NCBI GenBank assembly: GCA_030684475.1
Contig: JAUXWB010000328.1
Location: forward strand, 1-64,000
Source: Reyranella sp.
GTDB taxonomy: Bacteria; Pseudomonadota; Alphaproteobacteria; Reyranellales; Reyranellaceae
Direction of reading: 5' to 3'
DNA: 64,000 nucleotides
Shown: positions 59,398 through 64,000 of the stretch, piece after piece
How the letters are laid out: the number at the start of each line of letters is the position of its first letter
How positions within the stretch are numbered: position 1 is the first letter of the stretch
Position numbers and translations under genes: made by a program
The notes under the pieces: generated by a model
What the model was told of the DNA's origin: nothing
Seen by the model: the letters and a program-made list of their open reading frames with translations, nothing else
The model's database searches: none

Positions 59398-60767
59398 GGG
59401 CGAAGCGCCGTCTCGGCGCGCTGCGCCATCGCCAGCAGCGGCCGGTCGTGCAGGCGGGGCGCCACGATCTGCAGCCCGACCGGCAGGCCGTCGCGGCCGG
59501 TGCCGCAGGGCACCGAGATGCCGGGCACCAGCGCCAGGTTGAACAGCGGCGTGAAGGCGGCATGGCCGCGCGGGCCCACCTGTCGGTTCTCGATCACCCT
59601 GGGATAGACCTGCTCGACGGGCCACGACACGCAAGCGGTCGTGGGGGTGAGCAGATAGTCGTAGTCGGTGAAGAAGGCGGCGACCGATCGCGCACAGGCG
59701 TCGGCGAAGCGGAACGAGGCCACCACGTCGGTGCCGGGCACGGAACGGCCGCGCTCGATCAGGCTGGCGACATTGTCGCCGAACAGATCCTTCTCCCTCG
59801 CGTGCCGCTCGCCGTAGAGCAGTGCGCTCGCTGCGGCATTGACGGCAGTGAAGGCGGTCTCGGTCGTGTTGTCAGGCCAGGCGACATCGGCCTCTTCGAT
59901 GCGCCAGCCCGCGGCACGCAGCCTGCCGATCGCCGCGTCGAACGCGGCCATGACGTCGGGATCTACGGCGACGTCGAGGCCGAGGCGCGGGCTCGCGGCG
60001 ATGCGCGGGTTGGCAGGCGGCGGCACGTCGAGCAACGCCACCGAATGGGGATCGCGTGGATCGGGGCCGGCCATCACCTCGAACGCCACTCTTGCGTCCG
60101 CGACCGTGCGGCCCATCGGCGCCACGACGCCGTAGAGCGGGCCGTAGGCGCCGCCGAAGCCGAACGGCGTGGGGATGGCGCCGGCCGATGTCTTCAGGCC
60201 GACGACGCCGCAATGCGACGCCGGCCGCCTTCCCGAGCCGCCGCCGTCGGTGCCGAGCGCGATCGGCGTGAAGCCGGCGGCGAGGGCGGCCGCGGCGCCG
60301 CCCGACGATCCGCCCGGCGTCATGGCGGTGTTCATGGGATGGCGCGTGGGGCCGTAGACCTTGTTCTCGGTGTGGCCCTTGGCCGCCATCTCCGGCGTGT
60401 TGGTCATGCCGAGGAAGACGCCGCCGGCATTCCTCAGGCGCTCGACGGCGAGAGCGTCGCGCGGCGGGATGAAATCCTTGTAGAGCAACGAGCCGTTGGT
60501 GACGCGGCGGCCGGCGACCCAGGTCGTGTCCTTCACGGTGTAGGGCACGCCCAGGATCGCGCCATCGAAGCCCTGCTTGCGCCTGACATCGACGGCGTCG
60601 GCCGCGGTGCGCGCCTCGGCCGGGTTGAAATCGACGATGGCGGTCAGCGCCTTGTTACGTGCCTCGACGCGGGCGATCGCCGCCTCGGCGACATCGCGCG
60701 CCGTGGTCTTGCCGCCGCGCACGGCCGCGGCGATGGCGGCGGCGCCCTGATCCAGCAACTCAGTCAT
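59394..60767 (-). CDS. amidase signature family hydrolase
   Basis: A 457-residue amidase. The catalytic triad Lys is in LGVPYTVKDTTWVAGRRVTN near residue 79. The cis-Ser region is MTPGGSSGGAAAALAAGFTP near 149, and the nucleophile Ser lies in ALGTDGGGSGRRPASHCGVV near 172, where relatives have GGSIRxPA, so one flanking residue differs. VGLQIVAPRLHDRPLLAMAQ is the typical end. The substrate (amide, carbamate or indole-acetamide-like) cannot be assigned. It is the first gene of a two-gene minus-strand unit. Confidence 0.88.
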   Translation of the reverse strand: MTELLDQGAAAIAAAVRGGKTTARDVAEAAIARVEARNKALTAIVDFNPAEARTAADAVDVRRKQGFDGAILGVPYTVKDTTWVAGRRVTNGSLLYKDFIPPRDALAVERLRNAGGVFLGMTNTPEMAAKGHTENKVYGPTRHPMNTAMTPGGSSGGAAAALAAGFTPIALGTDGGGSGRRPASHCGVVGLKTSAGAIPTPFGFGGAYGPLYGVVAPMGRTVADARVAFEVMAGPDPRDPHSVALLDVPPPANPRIAASPRLGLDVAVDPDVMAAFDAAIGRLRAAGWRIEEADVAWPDNTTETAFTAVNAAASALLYGERHAREKDLFGDNVASLIERGRSVPGTDVVASFRFADACARSVAAFFTDYDYLLTPTTACVSWPVEQVYPRVIENRQVGPRGHAAFTPLFNLALVPGISVPCGTGRDGLPVGLQIVAPRLHDRPLLAMAQRAETALRP

Positions 60768-60814
60768 GTGTTTTCCCCCGATACGTTCTTACCAGCATGA
60801 TACGGTGCGCCGCC

Positions 60815-61456
60815 ATGCCGTTGGAGAGTGACCTCTATGCGCCGGTGAAGGCGCTGCTCGAAGGACAAGGCTATGTCGTCAAGGGCGAGGTGCGCGGCTG
60901 CGACGTCGTGGCGGTGCGCGGTGCCGAGCCGCCGGTCGTGATCGAGCTCAAGCGCGCCTTCGGACTGGGCCTGGTGCTGCAGGGGGTCGATCGCCTGGCG
61001 CTCACCGATCTGGTTTATCTCGCGGTCGGCCAGTGGCCCAAGCAGATGAAGAACGTAAGGAAGCTTTGCCGCCGTCTGGGGCTGGGCTTCATCGTGGTGG
61101 GGAGCGGCAAGGCCGACGTCGTGCTCGATCCGGCGCCTTACCTGCCGCGCAAGAACAAACGCAAGGCCGGCCGGCTGCTGGGCGAGCACGCGCGCCGCGT
61201 CGGCGACCCCAACCTGGGCGGCCAGGCGATGCGCGCGCCGCTGATGACCGCCTACCGCCAGCAAGCGCTGCGCTGCGCCGAGCTGCTGGTGGCGAATGGG
61301 CCGATGAAGCTCAAGACCATGCGCGCGGCGGCCGACGTGCCCGATGCTGCCAGGATCCTGCAGCAGGACGTCTACGGCTGGTTCGAACGCATCGAGCGCG
61401 GCCTCTATGGCGTGACGCCCAAGGGGCGGCAGGGGCTGGAGATGTTTCAGCGGTAG
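60815..61456 (+). CDS. DUF2161 family PD-(D/E)XK nuclease-like protein
   Basis: A 213-residue protein of the DUF2161 group. VRGCDVVAVRGAEPPVVIEL KRAFG near residues 26-50 shows the Asp then Glu-x-Lys arrangement of PD-(D/E)XK phosphodiesterases. ADVVLDPAPYLPRKNKRKAG near 105 and a C-terminal winged-helix-like region (MKLKTMRAAADVPDAARILQ) follow, then GLYGVTPKGRQGL. It may cut nucleic acid, but no target is known. ATG 60815 was preferred; ATG 60797 is possible. It diverges from the amidase. Confidence 0.8.
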   Translation: MPLESDLYAPVKALLEGQGYVVKGEVRGCDVVAVRGAEPPVVIELKRAFGLGLVLQGVDRLALTDLVYLAVGQWPKQMKNVRKLCRRLGLGFIVVGSGKADVVLDPAPYLPRKNKRKAGRLLGEHARRVGDPNLGGQAMRAPLMTAYRQQALRCAELLVANGPMKLKTMRAAADVPDAARILQQDVYGWFERIERGLYGVTPKGRQGLEMFQR

Positions 61457-61468
61457 GGGCGCCGGCGG

Positions 61469-62548
61469 CTACCTCTTCTTCAGCTTCAACAACCTTGCTG
61501 CGTTGCCGCCCAGGATCGCCTGCTTGTCGCCGGCGGTGAGCTTGGCGCCGCGCACGAACTCGAGGGGCTCGTACATGCCCATGTCGAAGGGATAGTCGGT
61601 GCCCATCAAAATGTGATCGCCGCCGTAGGTCTCGACCAGGTATTCGAGCTGGCCAGGCTCGAACACGATGGTGTCGAAGTACATTTTCTTGAGATACCAG
61701 CTCGGCTTCCTCTTGATGCAGAGACGGCAATCGCTGCGCGCACCATGGGCGTGGTCCATGCGGCCGGCATAGGCGGGCAGGAATCCGCCGCCGTGGGCGA
61801 CGCAGACCTTCAGCTTGGGATAGGCGTCCATCACGCCGCCGAAGATCAGGTGGCTGACGGCAACGGTGGAATCGAGCGGATTGCCGATGACGTTGATGAA
61901 GTAGTGGTCGGAGAGGCGGCGGCCCTCGGTGAAGCCGCTGGGGTGCAGGAACACCAGGATGCCGAGTTCCTCGGCCTTGGCGAACACGGGACGGAATTTC
62001 TCCTCCGACAGTTCGGCGCCGTCGACATTGGTGCAGAGCTCGACGCCGCGCAGGCCGAGCTTCCTCACCAGGCGCTCGAGTTCGGCCACGGCGAACTCCG
62101 GCGCCTGCATCGGCACCGTGCCGATGCCGACCAGCCGGTCGGGATGCTGGGCCACGGTGGCGGCGATGTTGTCGTTGATGAGCCGCGTCGCGTCGCGGCC
62201 GACCTCGGGCGGTGTCCAGTAGAAGTACTGCGGCGGGGCGGGCGAGATCGCCTGGATGTCGACACCCATCCGGTCCATGTCGGCCAGCCGCCGCTCGACC
62301 GACGTCAGCATCGGATAGACCGTCTCGCCCTGCGCCTTGTTCACGGCGCGCGTCGGCTCGTTGGAAAACCGGGCGGTCGGCTCGTGGGCCGTGAGGCCGG
62401 CGCGTCGCACGAGCTCGGCCGCCGCTGGCGAGACGATATGGCAGTGGATGTCGATCACCGGCGAAGCGGTTCTGCGTGCGTCGCGGCGAGCGGCGGCGCG
62501 GCGGGCGGAGACGGGACGAGCGGGCGCGGGACGGCAGGAATAGAGCAT
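61469..62548 (-). CDS. ACMSD-like amidohydrolase (Amidohydro_2)
   Basis: A 359-residue metal-dependent hydrolase or decarboxylase similar to aminocarboxymuconate-semialdehyde decarboxylase. PVIDIHCHIVSPAAAELVRR near residue 30 holds His-x-His. Further metal and active-site residues are in LGILVFLHPSGF near 175, KVCVAHGGGFLPAYAGRMDH near 230 and HILMGTDYPFDMGMYEPLEF near 310. The N-terminal 28 residues are Arg/Ala-rich and may be too long by one start choice. It converges with the DUF2161 gene. The decarboxylated substrate is unknown; no kynurenine genes are nearby. Confidence 0.86.
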   Translation of the reverse strand: MLYSCRPAPARPVSARRAAARRDARRTASPVIDIHCHIVSPAAAELVRRAGLTAHEPTARFSNEPTRAVNKAQGETVYPMLTSVERRLADMDRMGVDIQAISPAPPQYFYWTPPEVGRDATRLINDNIAATVAQHPDRLVGIGTVPMQAPEFAVAELERLVRKLGLRGVELCTNVDGAELSEEKFRPVFAKAEELGILVFLHPSGFTEGRRLSDHYFINVIGNPLDSTVAVSHLIFGGVMDAYPKLKVCVAHGGGFLPAYAGRMDHAHGARSDCRLCIKRKPSWYLKKMYFDTIVFEPGQLEYLVETYGGDHILMGTDYPFDMGMYEPLEFVRGAKLTAGDKQAILGGNAARLLKLKKR

Positions 62549-62706
62549 CGCGTTTCCCCTTTTGTTTGCCGTCGACGATAGGCGCGCGCGCGCGGGGACG
62601 GCAACCGGGCACCGGCGATCGGCAATATCTTTGACATTCGTGCGCTGGGACGGTTGAGTTGGCCGAGCAGTCCGCGCATTCGACTTGTCTTCAGGATGAC
62701 CTTGTC

Positions 62707-63414
62707 GTGAAATCACTCAATTGGCTGTTGCGCGGTCTGCTGGGACTGGGCGGCGTGCTCCTCGCCTATCAGGCGTGGCCGATCGCTCGCGGTGCGTGGC
62801 AGGCCCAGAAGGCCGACGCCGTCGCCCAGCGGCTGCGCACCGGACAGCCCGTCGAGCTTGCCGCCGTTGCCGCCGGGATTGTCGCCCTCGACCGTGCCGT
62901 CGCCGCCGATCCCGTTGCCAGCCGCTATCTGCAGCGCTCGGAACTGGTGGTGGGCGCCGCCCTCACGCCCTCGCTCAACGTGACGCTGGACCAGCGCGTC
63001 GCCTGGCTGCGCAGCGCGGAGAGCGACCTCGTCGCCGGCCTCGGCAGCGCGCCCGCCCGCGGCGTCGCCTGGGCGCGACTCGCCTCGGTGCGGCAGGGAC
63101 TGCAGGGAACCTCGCGCGGTGTCGTCGATGCGTTGCTAATGTCGATCGACACCTCGCCGCTGCTGAGCCCGATCTGGCCGGCCAGACTGCAGCTGATCCT
63201 CGACAACTGGGTGACCTTCACGCCACAGGAGCGCGAGCGGCTCGCGGCCTACGTCGTCATGACATGGCGACTCAGCGCGGAGCGACGCTGGTTTGCCGCG
63301 GCCATCCGCTCCCCGGTCGACGAACTGTTCGTGCGCTACTTCCTGCGCAACGAGCCCAATGCGCAGGCGGAACTCGCGAAATGGCTGTTCGAAGTGAAGA
63401 GGGACGGCAAATGA
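62707..63414 (+). CDS. membrane-anchored hypothetical protein upstream of the O-antigen-ligase-like gene
   Basis: A 235-residue protein with one N-terminal membrane helix (LNWLLRGLLGLGGVLLAYQA, residues 4-23) and a helical, probably periplasmic domain. SRYLQRSELVVGAALTPSLN near residue 75 and LLSPIWPARLQLILDNWVTF near 155 suggest a helical-repeat fold; no catalytic motif is visible. GTG 62707 gives MKSLNWLLRG; the track's TTG form starts 16 codons earlier. Its stop codon overlaps the next gene (ATGA), so it is probably part of a polysaccharide unit that extends past the window. Confidence 0.65.
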   Translation: MKSLNWLLRGLLGLGGVLLAYQAWPIARGAWQAQKADAVAQRLRTGQPVELAAVAAGIVALDRAVAADPVASRYLQRSELVVGAALTPSLNVTLDQRVAWLRSAESDLVAGLGSAPARGVAWARLASVRQGLQGTSRGVVDALLMSIDTSPLLSPIWPARLQLILDNWVTFTPQERERLAAYVVMTWRLSAERRWFAAAIRSPVDELFVRYFLRNEPNAQAELAKWLFEVKRDGK

Positions 63415-64000
63415 CCTCGCGCGACGCCGGCGAGGGGGCCACCGAGGAGCGTCCGCGGGCGCTCGTGCTGAGGCTGGCCGACACTCTCGTCATCGCGCTG
63501 TTCTTCGCGCCGGTCATGCTGGCTGCGCTGCCGATGGGCGCCAACCGCGACTGGGCGTGGGCGCCGATCGCCGTGGCGATCGGCCTGGTGGCCGTTTTGG
63601 TGGCGCTCGGTTTCGGCGCGGGCAGGGGATTCGAGGTCGGCGAACGCGAACGCCGGCCGCTGCTGGTGCTGATCGCCTGCTTCGGCCTCTTCGTCGCCTT
63701 CGCGCTGCTGCAAGGCTCGTCGATCGCGCCGGCGTCGGGAACCGCCTGGCTCTATGCCGCCGCGCTCCGCATTCTGGGCATCGCCCATGCCGCCGTACCC
63801 GATATCGCCATCGACGCGGCGCGCAATACGCTGCTGAAGTGCATCACCTGCGGGCTGATCTTCCTGGTGGCCCGCGCCATCTGCAGGGATCGCGGTCCGG
63901 CGCGGATGATGCTGGTGCTGCTCGTTGCCAGCGCTGCGCTGGTCGTGACCTACGCCCTGATCATGCAGGTGACGACGCACTCCTGCTACCTCGGCGGCTA
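63411..64000 (+). CDS. O-antigen-ligase/Wzy-like membrane protein, 5' part (runs off window)
   Basis: An open frame from ATG 63411 to the window end, 196 codons so far. It has several membrane helices (LADTLVIALFFAPVMLAALP near residue 27, WAPIAVAIGLVAVLVALGFG near 52, PLLVLIACFGLFVAFALLQG near 80, later TLLKCITCGLIFLVARAI). GANRDWAWAP and the short loop HAAVPDIAIDAARNTLLK are usual near the start of O-antigen ligase-like proteins. The catalytic Wzy_C loop would lie beyond the window, so the assignment is tentative. It is not in the ORF track because it is incomplete. Confidence 0.6.
   Translation, partial: MTSRDAGEGATEERPRALVLRLADTLVIALFFAPVMLAALPMGANRDWAWAPIAVAIGLVAVLVALGFGAGRGFEVGERERRPLLVLIACFGLFVAFALLQGSSIAPASGTAWLYAAALRILGIAHAAVPDIAIDAARNTLLKCITCGLIFLVARAICRDRGPARMMLVLLVASAALVVTYALIMQVTTHSCYLGG

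Overview
The window is high-GC bacterial DNA, densely packed with genes, and looks like a chromosomal segment of an alphaproteobacterium. The lineage call rests on a PhyR/NepR/EcfG general stress response cassette, a GapR (DUF2312) nucleoid protein, a CpaA-F/Tad pilus locus, a monomeric NADP isocitrate dehydrogenase and a Bug-type solute-binding protein. I cannot place it to genus from sequence reading alone. I saw no tRNA, rRNA, CRISPR array, intact insertion sequence or prophage.

Layout. 1-5.5 kb: a DUF2339 giant membrane protein bracketed by two inverted pairs of REP-like palindromes, then a PaaK-like CoA ligase, a GNAT acetyltransferase and a small two-gene minus-strand unit. 5.7-12.4 kb: one tightly packed minus-strand operon ttuD - GFA-like - otnK - otnC - otnI - ltnD - pyk. 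Together these genes predict conversion of four-carbon acid sugars (threonate/erythronate) to dihydroxyacetone phosphate and of glycerate to pyruvate. 12.4-19.1 kb: housekeeping and unknown genes (N-formylglutamate amidohydrolase family, DUF1244, gapR, Bug binding protein, DUF429, icd), with a 3' remnant of guaA next to icd. 19.2-22.6 kb: a LysM protein, psd, pssA and a second CDP-alcohol phosphatidyltransferase. 22.6-36 kb: a complete Flp/Tad type IVb pilus locus (flp, cpaA, cpaB, cpaC, cpaD, cpaE, cpaF, tadB, tadC, TadG-like, two TadE-like, tadD).

37.3-51 kb is the most interesting part, a general-stress-response island. It holds ecfG and nepR, a second EcfG-like sigma factor, phyR, a HisKA_2-type sensor kinase with a degenerate N-box, a CHASE3 hybrid kinase, two CsbD-like proteins (one with a signal peptide), several tiny membrane or lipoproteins, and the ergothioneine genes egtB-egtD. 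I read eight copies of a sigma-EcfG-like promoter here. The form is GGAAC/GCAAC/GTAAC, then 16 or 17 bases, then CGTT. Each copy lies 20-52 bases ahead of a start codon, including those of ecfG, both csbD genes and egtB. This suggests the island is a coordinated regulon and that ergothioneine synthesis is under general stress control. A divergent, uncharacterised ATP-grasp-like protein shares the egtB promoter region.

51-64 kb: a metal-dependent amidohydrolase, a frameshifted adenylate/guanylate cyclase, a YcaQ-like protein, a thymidine/AMP-phosphorylase-like gene overlapping an RNA-type metallo-beta-lactamase/beta-CASP gene, an amidase, a DUF2161 nuclease-like protein, an ACMSD-like amidohydrolase and, at the window edge, the start of an O-antigen-ligase-like membrane protein.

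Most entries of the ORF track are shadows in other frames, as expected at this GC content, and were left out. Several starts were moved from the track to the ATG/GTG/TTG with a ribosome-binding site or translational coupling.
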